Shown here in pieces: positions 1 through 7,524 of a stretch of DNA of 21,409 bases. The stretch is from an uncultured Bacilli bacterium (GTDB lineage: Bacteria; Bacillota_I; Bacilli_A; RF39; UBA660), in assembly GCA_947625365.1 (NCBI GenBank), contig CANQNZ010000011.1, forward strand, positions 1-21,409, given 5' to 3'. A program made the position numbers and the translations under genes. The stretch's first letter is position 1, and the number at the start of each line of letters is the position of its first letter. Under the pieces are notes generated by a model. That model had not been told where the DNA came from. It did not search any database and saw only the letters and a list, made by a program, of their open reading frames with translations.

Positions 1-59
1 ACAGATTGTAGATGCCATGTGTAGCACTTACATTTTTATTATATACTTTTTCTATTTAT

Positions 60-1793
60 TTAGTCAACTATATATGGATTACTTTCGGTTCCATTACCAC
101 CTGTTATTTGGACATCTGAGCTTAAATTGATTACTGGATGCGCGGCGTAGCCGGTATGGTTAACGTCGCTGTAGTCGATGTAACCAGTGTCGCCAAGGAA
201 CTCAACAGCGCAAGAGTTATCAACATCATAAGGCGACATTGTCCACCAATTATAATTATGATACATATAATAATCTGAAGTTATTTCATAATAAAATGGA
301 AGACCTGCTATATTCATTTCGTCTACTGTTAAAAGACCTATTTTTAATTTATATATTCCTCCATAATTTTGCTCTGTATCTGGGCATTGTAAGCTTGCTC
401 CAATATTATCTACTATTCTTTCATATGGGCCATAATATGTATACATATTATCTGTACTTGATATTGTTGTATCATTACAATATGTACCATAAGCTATTTG
501 GTTATCTTTATCCTTTAAATTTGTATTATACCAATCCTCTAAGTAGGTTTTCATATCACTATTTATTCCTCCATTAGAGTTATCAAAAATTTTGCTACCT
601 GTATATGTGCTTTTACAAGGATGTTCCTTTGTACAAATTATATCGTTATCATATGTATAACCAACATATTTTGAATCATTTACGTTTGCATTAAATATTG
701 GATTTGTTTCTAATTTGTTTTTTAACATTAACCTAATTGTGCCATCACCATTTATACGTACTATTCGCCAATCTTGACCAGCAAACTCTACATAGTTATT
801 ATTTATTTTTCCTCTTAATACATAACTAGTTCCATTATCATCAGGAGTTGCTACTATTCCCTCTTCTACATCATAACCATCAAAATATATTTCATCTGCT
901 TTTAAAATAGTGGTATTATTAGCTTCAAGAACTTTATAAAGAGGGCCGCCAGAAGTAAAATAATCGTCATTTGCAAATGTATACCAATTTATATACTCTG
1001 ATGGATCTGTAACCCCTGCAATACAATGTTCACTTGGAGCAAAATTCCCTTGATAATTAACACACTGCTCATAATCTACATTATCCATAAAATATTCACT
1101 ATCAATTTTTATATTAACTTCTTGATTATATTTTGTATAGCTATAAAAATCATATCCATTTATCATTTCTTCTTCCGGAGTTATTGAATAACTTTTTAGT
1201 ATTTTTCCAGCTAATAGTCCTCCATCGCCAGCTGTTGCCTCTATTGTTATTTTAAAGGCAAAACTTTTATTTTCCCCTTGTGTTTCTGTTGTAGCATTAT
1301 CCATCCAACTTCTTATGTCTATTATTTTAGTTGAATTTGGTGACAATACTCCTGTCCCGATTATATATGATGCAGCATTATTAAACCCACTTATTTGCTT
1401 AGTTGTTGTCGTTTTATATTCGCTTAATTTCTTATAATTATCTCCCACTGCTACTTTTAAATATTGGTCTTCTAGTGTTGAACTTTTTTCTTTATTTAGT
1501 ATTACGTCATAGGATGCTATTGTTTTACATGTATTTTTTATTGTTATTTCATATGGATTATTTTGTAATCCTTCTTCATCTGGTTGAGGATATCCATGTT
1601 CTAGTGTTACACCTTCTCCTTTTGTTTCCTGGTAACTTATTTCAAAACAATCATATATATTTTTATTTACCCCTGTTTCGGTAAAGTTTCTTGTCCATAA
1701 TGCATATGAAAGTGTTGCTATTGCTACTACCAGTATTAGTCCTATTACCATTATTAATACATTTCTTTTCGTTTTTTTATTTTCTTTTATCAC
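60..1793 (-). CDS. Membrane-anchored surface protein with DUF6273/FGE-like C-terminal domain; candidate diversified adhesin
   Basis: This 577-residue protein has a short basic N-terminus, one hydrophobic segment (about residues 12-33) and then an extracellular region. Residues ~45-190 resemble camelysin/TasA-type beta domains, with a Cys pair in CFEIS and NTCKT. Residues ~325-577 carry the pattern DWRIVRINGDGTIRL, then WWTMSPY, HPVINL and a GGNGTESNPY ending. I know this pattern from DUF6273-type repeats of uncultured gut Firmicutes, which are related in pattern to C-type-lectin/FGE folds. The start is GTG at 1793, with AGAGGTGG six bases upstream. The gene follows the murD terminator and has its own promoter, whose spacer contains nine G. 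Codons are mostly A/T-ending except in the last ~35 codons, which are strikingly C-ending. A surface binding or adhesion role is inference; the ligand is unknown. Confidence 0.75.
   Translation of the reverse strand: MIKENKKTKRNVLIMVIGLILVVAIATLSYALWTRNFTETGVNKNIYDCFEISYQETKGEGVTLEHGYPQPDEEGLQNNPYEITIKNTCKTIASYDVILNKEKSSTLEDQYLKVAVGDNYKKLSEYKTTTTKQISGFNNAASYIIGTGVLSPNSTKIIDIRSWMDNATTETQGENKSFAFKITIEATAGDGGLLAGKILKSYSITPEEEMINGYDFYSYTKYNQEVNIKIDSEYFMDNVDYEQCVNYQGNFAPSEHCIAGVTDPSEYINWYTFANDDYFTSGGPLYKVLEANNTTILKADEIYFDGYDVEEGIVATPDDNGTSYVLRGKINNNYVEFAGQDWRIVRINGDGTIRLMLKNKLETNPIFNANVNDSKYVGYTYDNDIICTKEHPCKSTYTGSKIFDNSNGGINSDMKTYLEDWYNTNLKDKDNQIAYGTYCNDTTISSTDNMYTYYGPYERIVDNIGASLQCPDTEQNYGGIYKLKIGLLTVDEMNIAGLPFYYEITSDYYMYHNYNWWTMSPYDVDNSCAVEFLGDTGYIDYSDVNHTGYAAHPVINLSSDVQITGGNGTESNPYIVD
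130..240 (-). other. Putative variable repeat (VR) of a diversity-generating retroelement at the 3' end of the surface gene
   Basis: Between the AAC codon ending at 216 and the GCG codon at 141 there are 26 codons, of which 16 end in C (for example TAC ATC GAC TAC AGC GAC). The rest of this AT-rich gene prefers TAT, GAT and AAT. DGRs randomise adenines of AAC codons in a template, leaving NNC codons in the variable repeat, normally at the 3' end of a gene with a lectin-like C-terminus. Position, length, fold type and codon signature all match. The GC-rich end at about 130-145 could be the homing-initiation (IMH) region. No template repeat or reverse transcriptase lies in the window, so this remains inference. 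Confidence 0.5.
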
Positions 1794-1826
1794 TTTGGTC
1801 CACCTCTTGGTATATTATCCGCTTCA

Positions 1827-1857
1827 ATTATACCCCCCCCCGGAGTATCATTGTCAA
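1827..1857 (-). promoter_or_regulatory. Sigma-A promoter of the surface gene with a G9 tract in its spacer (probable phase-variable promoter)
   Basis: On the minus strand a perfect TTGACA (1857-1852) and a perfect TATAAT (1832-1827) are separated by 19 bp. The last nine of these are an uninterrupted run of G (1841-1833) abutting the -10 box. A nine-G run in such an AT-rich genome is exceptional. Slippage changes the spacer length: 19 bp is suboptimal and loss of two G would give the ideal 17 bp. This is the known logic of phase-variable promoters such as Neisseria porA and opc. The promoter drives only the 577-residue surface gene. Confidence 0.8.
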
Positions 1858-1903
1858 CACAAATTTGCTGCCGCTGAGTTTGCGGATAGTCAAAATAATA
1901 GGC

Positions 1904-1930
1904 AAAAAAAAGATTGTATCCATAGCAACC
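1904..1930 (-). terminator. Rho-independent terminator after murD
   Basis: On the minus strand GGTTG (1930-1926) pairs with CAATC (1916-1912), extended by a TA/TA pair around the loop TGGA with one bulged C. Eight T follow (1911-1904). It lies directly after the murD stop and separates the housekeeping operon from the surface gene promoter. Confidence 0.6.
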
Positions 1931-1932
1931 TT

Positions 1933-3267
1933 TTACTTAAAATTATTAACAATTTTCTTAAATTCTTCGCCCCTAGTTTCAAAATCTGAAAATTGATCCC
2001 AAGAAGCACAGGCTGGTGAAAGTAAAATAGTATCGCCTTGCTCACTTGTTTCAAAAGCCTTATTAGTAGCTTCCTTTAAAGTATCTACTACAATTACTTC
2101 TTTTTGATTTTTCTTAGCAAATTCGGCTATTTTTTCCTTAGTTTGACCAAAACAAATAATTCGAGTTACATTAGTTAAGTATGGTGCTATTTCATCAAAT
2201 GGAATATTACGGTCAAGACCACCCATTAGAAGAATAACTGGTGTTTTAAAAGCAGAAAGTGCAATAATAGTTGATTTATTATTTGTAGCTTTGGAATCAT
2301 TATAGAAATATCGATTATGTAAAGTTCGCACAAATTCAATACGATGTTCCACACCTTTAAACTCTTTTAAAAATTCTCTAATTATATCATTTGATACATT
2401 AAATTGTTTTGCAATTAATATTGCGACCATAATATTTTCGTAATTATGAACACCTTTTACCGCAATATCAGCAGTTGATACTATTTTTTCGCCTTTATAA
2501 ATAATACTATCGTCCTCTAAATAGATATCAGCTTTTTCTTTAGAGGAAAAATAAAGTTTGGAAGAAGGTATGTTCTGAGTTAACTCTAAAACATCTTCAT
2601 CTTCTTTATTTAAAATAGCAATATCAAGGGCAGTATGATTATTAAAAATTTTTTTCTTAGTATTTTTATAATTATCATAAGAATTATCATGAAAGTCTAA
2701 ATGAACTTGAGATAAGTTAGTTAAAACACTTATATTAGTTTTAAAATTGTACATATCACAAAGTTGATGGTCGGATATTTCTAACACTAAGATACTTCCC
2801 TCTTTGACATTTTTAATAATGCTTGCAAGTGGAGTTCCAATATTTCCGGCAAGATAAACATCTTTATTACTTCGCTTTAACATTTCATAAGCCATTGTAG
2901 TCGTTGTTGTTTTGCCATTAGACCCTGTAATACCTACAACTGTAACATTCTTAGGAAGAAAAGTATAACTAGCCTCCAGTTCATTTATAACAGGTATATT
3001 TAAACTTTTCGCTTTTACGACAGCTTTATTACTTTTAATAATCGCCGGATTTTTAATAACTAAATCATAACTACTATCAACTAAATCCTCTTGATTTTCG
3101 GTTATAACTACTTTTATATTTAAACTTTCTAGTTCATCTGTTACTGCTTGTTTTTCTGGCTTTAAATCAGTAATAGTAATATCATTTTGAAATGGAGCTA
3201 GCAGTTTAGCAACCGCAATACCACTTCGAGCCATTCCTAATACTAATATTTTTTGATTATAAATCAT
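1933..3267 (-). CDS. murD: UDP-N-acetylmuramoylalanine--D-glutamate ligase MurD
   Basis: This cytoplasmic ATP-dependent enzyme of peptidoglycan precursor synthesis adds D-glutamate to UDP-MurNAc-L-Ala. The 444 residues match the usual family length. Residues 1-~95 form the nucleotide-sugar domain (KILVLGMARSGIAVAKLL). The ATP-binding P-loop is GITGSNGKTTTT at about 112-123. Further Mur ligase signatures are NLSQVHLDFH, HNYENIMVAI, NDSKATN, LLMGGLDRN and LSPACASWDQF. The ATG overlaps the TGA of the upstream acetyltransferase gene (ATGA), so translation is probably coupled. A terminator follows. No key motif is missing. Confidence 0.97.
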   Translation of the reverse strand: MIYNQKILVLGMARSGIAVAKLLAPFQNDITITDLKPEKQAVTDELESLNIKVVITENQEDLVDSSYDLVIKNPAIIKSNKAVVKAKSLNIPVINELEASYTFLPKNVTVVGITGSNGKTTTTTMAYEMLKRSNKDVYLAGNIGTPLASIIKNVKEGSILVLEISDHQLCDMYNFKTNISVLTNLSQVHLDFHDNSYDNYKNTKKKIFNNHTALDIAILNKEDEDVLELTQNIPSSKLYFSSKEKADIYLEDDSIIYKGEKIVSTADIAVKGVHNYENIMVAILIAKQFNVSNDIIREFLKEFKGVEHRIEFVRTLHNRYFYNDSKATNNKSTIIALSAFKTPVILLMGGLDRNIPFDEIAPYLTNVTRIICFGQTKEKIAEFAKKNQKEVIVVDTLKEATNKAFETSEQGDTILLSPACASWDQFSDFETRGEEFKKIVNNFK

Positions 3268-3752
3268 CGCTTTTGTCCCCTTTCTAAATCGTAATGTGGA
3301 TTTAAAGCATAAAATACATGTCTAAATTCATCTTCTTCATGTAAGATAGCTTCTTCATGGTCATAATCATGAGCCCAACCTAATTTTTCCATGACTCTTA
3401 AAGAAGCGGCATTATCATACTCTACTTGACTTACAATTTTTTTGCAAGTTGGATATTTAGCACTTGTTTCTTCTACTACTTTTAAATGAAGTAAATAAGA
3501 TATATTATGACCGCGATACTGGGGCAAGATATAAGTTTGAATTTCTAAGTCTCCACGAAAATAACCGAGATGAACAAATCCTACTAAAACACCTTTAAAA
3601 TAAACTCCTGTTAAATTGTCACTAAAATAATCCATAAAAGTAACATAAGGGCCCCTTCTTGTTTTTCTAAACTCCTCATTATCTTTTTCTATAATATTTT
3701 TTACTTGATTGTATTCTTCTTCTGTTACAGGTTTTAATTCTATTTCTTCCAT
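3264..3752 (-). CDS. GNAT-family N-acetyltransferase
   Basis: This 162-residue protein is the normal size for a single GNAT domain, which transfers an acyl group from acyl-CoA to an amine. Motif A is seen in the beta strand and pyrophosphate loop LEIQTYILPQYRGHNISYLLHLKV (here given as LEIQTYILPQ plus YRGHNISYLL). It is followed by the typical late segment YDNAASLRVMEKLGW. The glycine loop is slightly degenerate (QYRGHNIS rather than QxxGxGxG). The gene lies nine bases after the rluD-like gene and overlaps murD by four bases, so it is part of the housekeeping operon. The substrate cannot be told from sequence; a link to ribosomal proteins or cell wall is only guesswork. Confidence 0.85.
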   Translation of the reverse strand: MEEIELKPVTEEEYNQVKNIIEKDNEEFRKTRRGPYVTFMDYFSDNLTGVYFKGVLVGFVHLGYFRGDLEIQTYILPQYRGHNISYLLHLKVVEETSAKYPTCKKIVSQVEYDNAASLRVMEKLGWAHDYDHEEAILHEEDEFRHVFYALNPHYDLERGQKR

Positions 3753-3761
3753 TTTCTACTC

Positions 3762-4655
3762 CTATATTTCTTCTAATGTATCTAAAAAATCTTGAAACTC
3801 TTTTGGTAAATCTGCGGTAAATTCTAATTTTTCCTTAGTAATCGGTTCCGTAAATTTAATCTTAGCCGAATGTAAAAATTGGCCAAACTCACTACTTTTT
3901 TTATCAGCATATACTGGGTCATTATACACTGGATAACCAATATATTTCATATGAACTCTTATTTGATGCGTTCGGCCGGTATCTAGTTTTAATTTAACCA
4001 ACGTATGAGTTTTATATCTTTTTAAAACAGTTAAATGAGTTACTGCACTTTTCGAATTTTTAGCTGTCACTGCCATTTGTTTGCGATTATTTTCATCTCT
4101 ACCTATTGGCGCATCAATAGTTGCCTTATTATGAGGAAATACCCCATTTAAAAGAGCAATATATTCTCTTTCTACTTTTTTATGTTTAAAATCTTCAGCT
4201 AAAATATTATGAGCTTTATTATTTTTTGCCACCAATATCAAACCAGAAGTATCTTTATCTATCCGATGCACTATGCCCGGGCGGAGCTGTCCATTAATAT
4301 CACTTAGATTTTGGGTATAATCCATTAAACCATTAACCAAAGTATTATCATAATTTCCACTCCCAGGATGAACAGTTAAACCACTCGGTTTATTAATTAA
4401 TATTACATTTTCATCTTCAAAAACAATATCTAAAGGCATTTTCTTGGAAACTACATCCGAGGTTAATTTAAAACCATCTTTAATCGTAATCACATCATTT
4501 TCATTAAGACTTTTACTAGCTTTTGCTTTTTCATTATTTACGAAAATATAACCATCATTTACCATCTTTATAATAGTACTACGACTCATATCTAACTGTT
4601 TAGTTAAAAACTTATCAAGCCGACTTTGTTTTTCTTCTACTTTTATCTCTTTCAT
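3762..4655 (-). CDS. RluD/RluA-family 23S rRNA pseudouridine synthase
   Basis: This enzyme converts uridines of 23S rRNA to pseudouridine. Its 297 residues begin with an S4 RNA-binding domain (about 1-75; SRLDKFL, MSRSTIIKMVNDGYIFVN) followed by the catalytic domain. The active-site motif is HRIDKDTSGLI (130-140), with Asp133 as the expected catalytic residue. Also seen are INKPSGLTVHPG and TGRTHQIRVHM. The start codon lies inside the end of lspA (41-bp overlap in another frame) with GGGAGAAG upstream of the ATG, so the overlap looks natural. The lspA-rluD neighbourhood matches the Bacillus order (lspA-ylyB). YlyB-type is the closest assignment; the exact target uridines are not certain. Confidence 0.93.
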   Translation of the reverse strand: MKEIKVEEKQSRLDKFLTKQLDMSRSTIIKMVNDGYIFVNNEKAKASKSLNENDVITIKDGFKLTSDVVSKKMPLDIVFEDENVILINKPSGLTVHPGSGNYDNTLVNGLMDYTQNLSDINGQLRPGIVHRIDKDTSGLILVAKNNKAHNILAEDFKHKKVEREYIALLNGVFPHNKATIDAPIGRDENNRKQMAVTAKNSKSAVTHLTVLKRYKTHTLVKLKLDTGRTHQIRVHMKYIGYPVYNDPVYADKKSSEFGQFLHSAKIKFTEPITKEKLEFTADLPKEFQDFLDTLEEI

Positions 4656-5106
4656 TTACTTCTTCTCCCTTAAAGATGGCAATAATAAGTAAAAATATCC
4701 CCACGACTATTGCCATATCACTAACATTAAAAACTGGAAAGTTATAACCAAAAATATAAAAATCCAAAAAGTCTCTAACATAACCAAATATAATTCTATC
4801 TAATAAATTACCAACAATTCCTCCAATAAGTAAGCCAAAAGCTAACATATTTCTCTTATTTTGCTTAAAAGCATACATATAACGATAGATAATAACTAAA
4901 ACTACTAAAGTTAAAGCTATTAACAAAAAAGTGCGACTATTTAAAATACCCCAAGCTGCTCCTTCATTTTGATAATAACTAATATGAAAAAAATTTTTAA
5001 TTATCGGCACGCTTTGCCCTACTTTCATAGTTATATCAATTATCGCTTTACTAACTTGGTCCAAGGCTAAAATAATTGTGGAAATAAGTAAAATCTTTCT
5101 ATTCAT
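4615..5106 (-). CDS. lspA: Lipoprotein signal peptidase (signal peptidase II) LspA
   Basis: This integral membrane aspartic protease removes signal peptides from diacylglyceryl-modified prolipoproteins. The 163 residues contain four hydrophobic segments. They carry the conserved NEGAAWG loop and both catalytic aspartates, in GNLLDRI and FNVSDMAIVVG, as well as the family segment GYVRDFLDFYIFGYNFPVF. The C-terminal ~15 charged residues (KGEEVNERDKSRRKTKS) overlap the start of the rluD-like gene. AGGGAAG precedes the ATG. It follows ylmC by 24 bases and is likely in the same transcript. Confidence 0.96.
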   Translation of the reverse strand: MNRKILLISTIILALDQVSKAIIDITMKVGQSVPIIKNFFHISYYQNEGAAWGILNSRTFLLIALTLVVLVIIYRYMYAFKQNKRNMLAFGLLIGGIVGNLLDRIIFGYVRDFLDFYIFGYNFPVFNVSDMAIVVGIFLLIIAIFKGEEVNERDKSRRKTKSA

Positions 5107-5130
5107 ATAGCACTTCCCTAAAAAATTATA

Positions 5131-5358
5131 TCATAACTTAACTAATATTACATCTTCTCCGATTTTTTCAATGTTATCAAATGTAAACTTTGTCTCGACT
5201 TCTTTACCAAATAATTTTTTAAAAAAATGACGTTGTTCCGCAACGAAATAATGAATTTTTCCATCTTCAATATTAACATGAACATCCACTACACGTCCTA
5301 GTTTTCTACCATCGATAATACTAATTATTTCTTTGGCTTGAATATCAGATAAATTCAT
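5131..5358 (-). CDS. ylmC: YlmC/YmxH-family PRC-barrel sporulation-associated protein
   Basis: This 75-residue protein begins MNLSDIQAKEIISIIDGRKLG, giving a PRC-barrel beta pattern (GRKLGRVVDVHVNIEDGKI and an acidic end). YlmC/YmxH proteins are small, widely conserved in spore formers, and often next to sigG or other sporulation genes, as here (30 bases after sigG). Biochemical function is unknown; association with sporulation is by family and position. The start has AGAGGTG upstream at normal spacing. Confidence 0.85.
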   Translation of the reverse strand: MNLSDIQAKEIISIIDGRKLGRVVDVHVNIEDGKIHYFVAEQRHFFKKLFGKEVETKFTFDNIEKIGEDVILVKL

Positions 5359-5388
5359 GAGACACCTCTAATAAAATATATGCAAAAA

Positions 5389-6165
5389 TTATTTGATTAA
5401 TCTTTTAACATTGGCAATAGCATTTTTTTCAATGCGCGAAACTTGTGCTTGAGAAATATCTAAAGAACTAGCTATTTCCATTTGAGTTTTCCCAATTATA
5501 TATCTTTCTATCAAAACTTCTCTTTCTCTTTTTTTAATTTGTTTTAACGCTTTATTTAAAGAAATTAACATATCTTTATCTTTTTTTGACTCTTTCTTAT
5601 CGGCAATCTGGTCTAATAAATATATTGTATCACCACCATCATTATAGATTGGTTCAAATATACTCATAGGGTCTTTTAAAGAGTCAATAGCTGTGGCTAT
5701 TTGATATTCTTCTATATCAAGTTTTTTAGCAATCATTTCATTAGTTGGTTCTTTTCCATATTTAGCAAAATATTCTTCCTTAAACTTTAAAATTTTATAT
5801 GCTAAATCTTTAATGCTACGACTTACCCTAACAGGACTATTATCTCGCACATATCTTTTTACTTCTCCAGAAATTAAGGGAACTGCATAGGTAGAAAACA
5901 TTACTCCATAAGATGGGTCAAAATTATCAATAGCTTTGATTAAACCTACACAACCTATTTGAAATAAATCATCCATATTATATTTTTGATTATTAAATTT
6001 TCTTAATATACTTAAAACTAATTTTAAGTTTCCTTCCGTTAGTTTTGTTTTAGCCTCTTTATCACCATCATGTAATCTTTGAAATAATTCCATTTGCTCT
6101 TCATTAGTTAATACTTTAATTTCACTAGTATTTATCCCTGTTATATCTACTTTATATTTACTCAT
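5389..6165 (-). CDS. sigG: Sporulation forespore sigma factor SigG
   Basis: RNA polymerase sigma-70-family factor of 258 residues, matching Bacillus SigG in size. Region 2 has DDLFQIGCVGLIKAIDNFDP and FSTYAVPLISGEVKRY. Region 3 and the linker include VRVSRSIKDLAYK and the segment FEPIYNDGGDTIYLLDQI, which I recognise as sigma-G rather than sigma-F. Region 4.2 is the helix-turn-helix TQMEIASSLDISQAQVSRIEKNA. In spore formers it directs late forespore genes after engulfment. TGGAGGA precedes the ATG. The gene stands after a terminator, so it likely has its own promoter in 6166-6217. ylmC downstream supports the assignment. It implies the organism can, or its ancestors could, sporulate. Confidence 0.93.
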   Translation of the reverse strand: MSKYKVDITGINTSEIKVLTNEEQMELFQRLHDGDKEAKTKLTEGNLKLVLSILRKFNNQKYNMDDLFQIGCVGLIKAIDNFDPSYGVMFSTYAVPLISGEVKRYVRDNSPVRVSRSIKDLAYKILKFKEEYFAKYGKEPTNEMIAKKLDIEEYQIATAIDSLKDPMSIFEPIYNDGGDTIYLLDQIADKKESKKDKDMLISLNKALKQIKKREREVLIERYIIGKTQMEIASSLDISQAQVSRIEKNAIANVKRLIK

Positions 6166-6217
6166 TTTATTCCTCCATTACCATATTGAGAAATTTCAAT
6201 GAGTTTTATTCAAATAT

Positions 6218-6246
6218 AAAAAAGTATAGCTTTTTCTCTATACTTT
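6218..6246 (-). terminator. Rho-independent terminator after the M29 aminopeptidase
   Basis: A perfect 9-bp stem, AAAGTATAG (6246-6238) with CTATACTTT (6229-6221), encloses an 8-base loop. A T-rich run follows on the minus strand. It starts four bases after the stop codon and insulates sigG. Confidence 0.85.
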
Positions 6247-6250
6247 CTCA

Positions 6251-7471
6251 TTATAATACGCAATTACCATTTTTAAATATTACTACTTCTTCATCTTTTT
6301 CCGTAATACCTATTATTTTTAAATCTTTTGTTCCTACCATAAAATCAACATGGGTTTTAGATTGATTAACTCCCTGTTGTTCTAATTCTTTTTGACTTTT
6401 ATTTTCGCCATCTTTAATACAATCACTAAAGGCTTGTCCAAGAGCTAAATGACAGGAAGCATTTTCATCATATAAAGTAGTATAAAATAACATATTAGTA
6501 TTAGATATAGGAGAATTATAATCAACTAGAGCTACTTCTCCTAAATATTTGGAATTACTATCAAAATTAATAATACTTTCTAAAACTTCCTTACCTTTTT
6601 TGGCTCCATAATTTACTACTTTGCCATTTTTAAATTCTAACCAAAAATTATCAATAATTTTACCATTATGAATTAACGGCTTAGAAGCATAAACAATACC
6701 ATTAGTTCCTTTTTTTAAAGGGCTTGAATATACTTCTTCACTTGGCATATTAGGAAAAACAATGCGTCCATCTGCTAATTTCATCTCTATATTATGAAAT
6801 ATATAATTTGAGGGTAATTCGATTTGTAAATCGGTTCCTAAAGAATTACTATACTTTAGATATTTTAATTTTAAGTTATTTAATTTCTGCGCTCTATCAT
6901 GACTTATTTTAATTTTTTTATCTAATGCTTGTTCGGGATTTCTTTTAGTTATTAGACAAATATCAAAAATCATTTTCCACAGTTTATTTAAATTATCTTT
7001 CTGTCTAGGAAATAATTTATCAGCCCAATCTTGCGTAGGCACACTAGCAATACACCAGGAAAGTTCATTATGGCGACGCCGATTTTCAAAAGTTTTACTT
7101 TCATTAGTTGAATGCATTTGAAGCTTAGTTAAAACGCTAGCATCGATATCATTCATTAAGTCGGGATATTCTGCACTTAAACTTAAAAAAGCTCCGCCTT
7201 TTTTAGCATATACTTCAAATGGTTTGCCACTCCACATTTCTTGTTTTTTTAAATCTTCTAATTTTAAATTTTGCAAACTACTATGTTGCATATAAGCATC
7301 AGTTAAATTTGTATTAATGTCTTTAATACCCATTTTATATGCTTTATCAACTAATATACGAACAAAATCATATCTTTCCATTGGCCCTTTAATTAGTAAA
7401 GGTTCCCCTTTTTTTAATTTCAAACATTTAGTTAATAAAATATCAGCATACTTTTCCATGTATTTTTGCAT
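6251..7471 (-). CDS. M29-family metallo-aminopeptidase (AmpS/PepS type)
   Basis: This cytoplasmic dinuclear-metal aminopeptidase removes N-terminal residues from peptides. The 406 residues match family length. Metal-ligand motifs appear in order: FPNMPSEEVYSSP (Glu245/246), LGEVALVD (Glu312), DENASCHLALG (His341), and HVDFMVG (His374, Asp376). The family's active-site tyrosine, seven residues after the His of the third motif, is Phe348 here, so activity may differ or a clostridial-type subfamily may be represented. GGAAGGTGAG precedes the ATG, with an extended -10 promoter just upstream, and a strong terminator follows. It appears to be monocistronic. Confidence 0.92.
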   Translation of the reverse strand: MQKYMEKYADILLTKCLKLKKGEPLLIKGPMERYDFVRILVDKAYKMGIKDINTNLTDAYMQHSSLQNLKLEDLKKQEMWSGKPFEVYAKKGGAFLSLSAEYPDLMNDIDASVLTKLQMHSTNESKTFENRRRHNELSWCIASVPTQDWADKLFPRQKDNLNKLWKMIFDICLITKRNPEQALDKKIKISHDRAQKLNNLKLKYLKYSNSLGTDLQIELPSNYIFHNIEMKLADGRIVFPNMPSEEVYSSPLKKGTNGIVYASKPLIHNGKIIDNFWLEFKNGKVVNYGAKKGKEVLESIINFDSNSKYLGEVALVDYNSPISNTNMLFYTTLYDENASCHLALGQAFSDCIKDGENKSQKELEQQGVNQSKTHVDFMVGTKDLKIIGITEKDEEVVIFKNGNCVL

Positions 7472-7490
7472 TATCTCACCTTCCTGTATT

Positions 7491-7499
7491 AGTATACCA
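7491..7499 (-). promoter_or_regulatory. Extended -10 promoter for the M29 aminopeptidase
   Basis: The minus strand reads TGGTATACT, an extended -10 (TGnTATAAT type, one mismatch), 20 bases before the start codon. No convincing -35 is seen 17 bp upstream, which is common for extended -10 promoters. It overlaps the space after the DUF3592-like gene. Confidence 0.5.
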
Positions 7500-7524
7500 C
7501 CATAATAATTTATTATTAGAAATC

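Noticed and set aside
1..59. Sequence after the surface gene, searched for a DGR template repeat.
   Set aside because: No similarity to 130-240 was seen; any template would be outside the window.
239..577. Long plus-strand reading frames within the surface gene (239-577, 1403-1684, 1691-1996).
   Set aside because: They are low-complexity Leu/Tyr/Phe shadows of the real minus-strand gene, without ribosome sites.
1815..1888. TATCCGC (1816-1822) and GCGGATA (1882-1888) flank the surface-gene promoter as a 7-bp inverted repeat, suggesting an invertible promoter.
   Set aside because: The arms are too short, mismatched on both sides, and no recombinase gene is nearby. The G9 tract already explains variable expression.
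4615..4655. The 41-bp overlap of lspA and the rluD-like gene suggested a frameshift.
   Set aside because: Both proteins are full length with intact motifs, and a good ribosome site for the second gene lies inside the first; it is a natural overlap.
6182..6211. GAATA, 18 bp and CAATATG before sigG, resembling a forespore sigma-F/G promoter.
   Set aside because: The -10 match is partial, and the resulting start site would fall on the ribosome site, leaving almost no leader.
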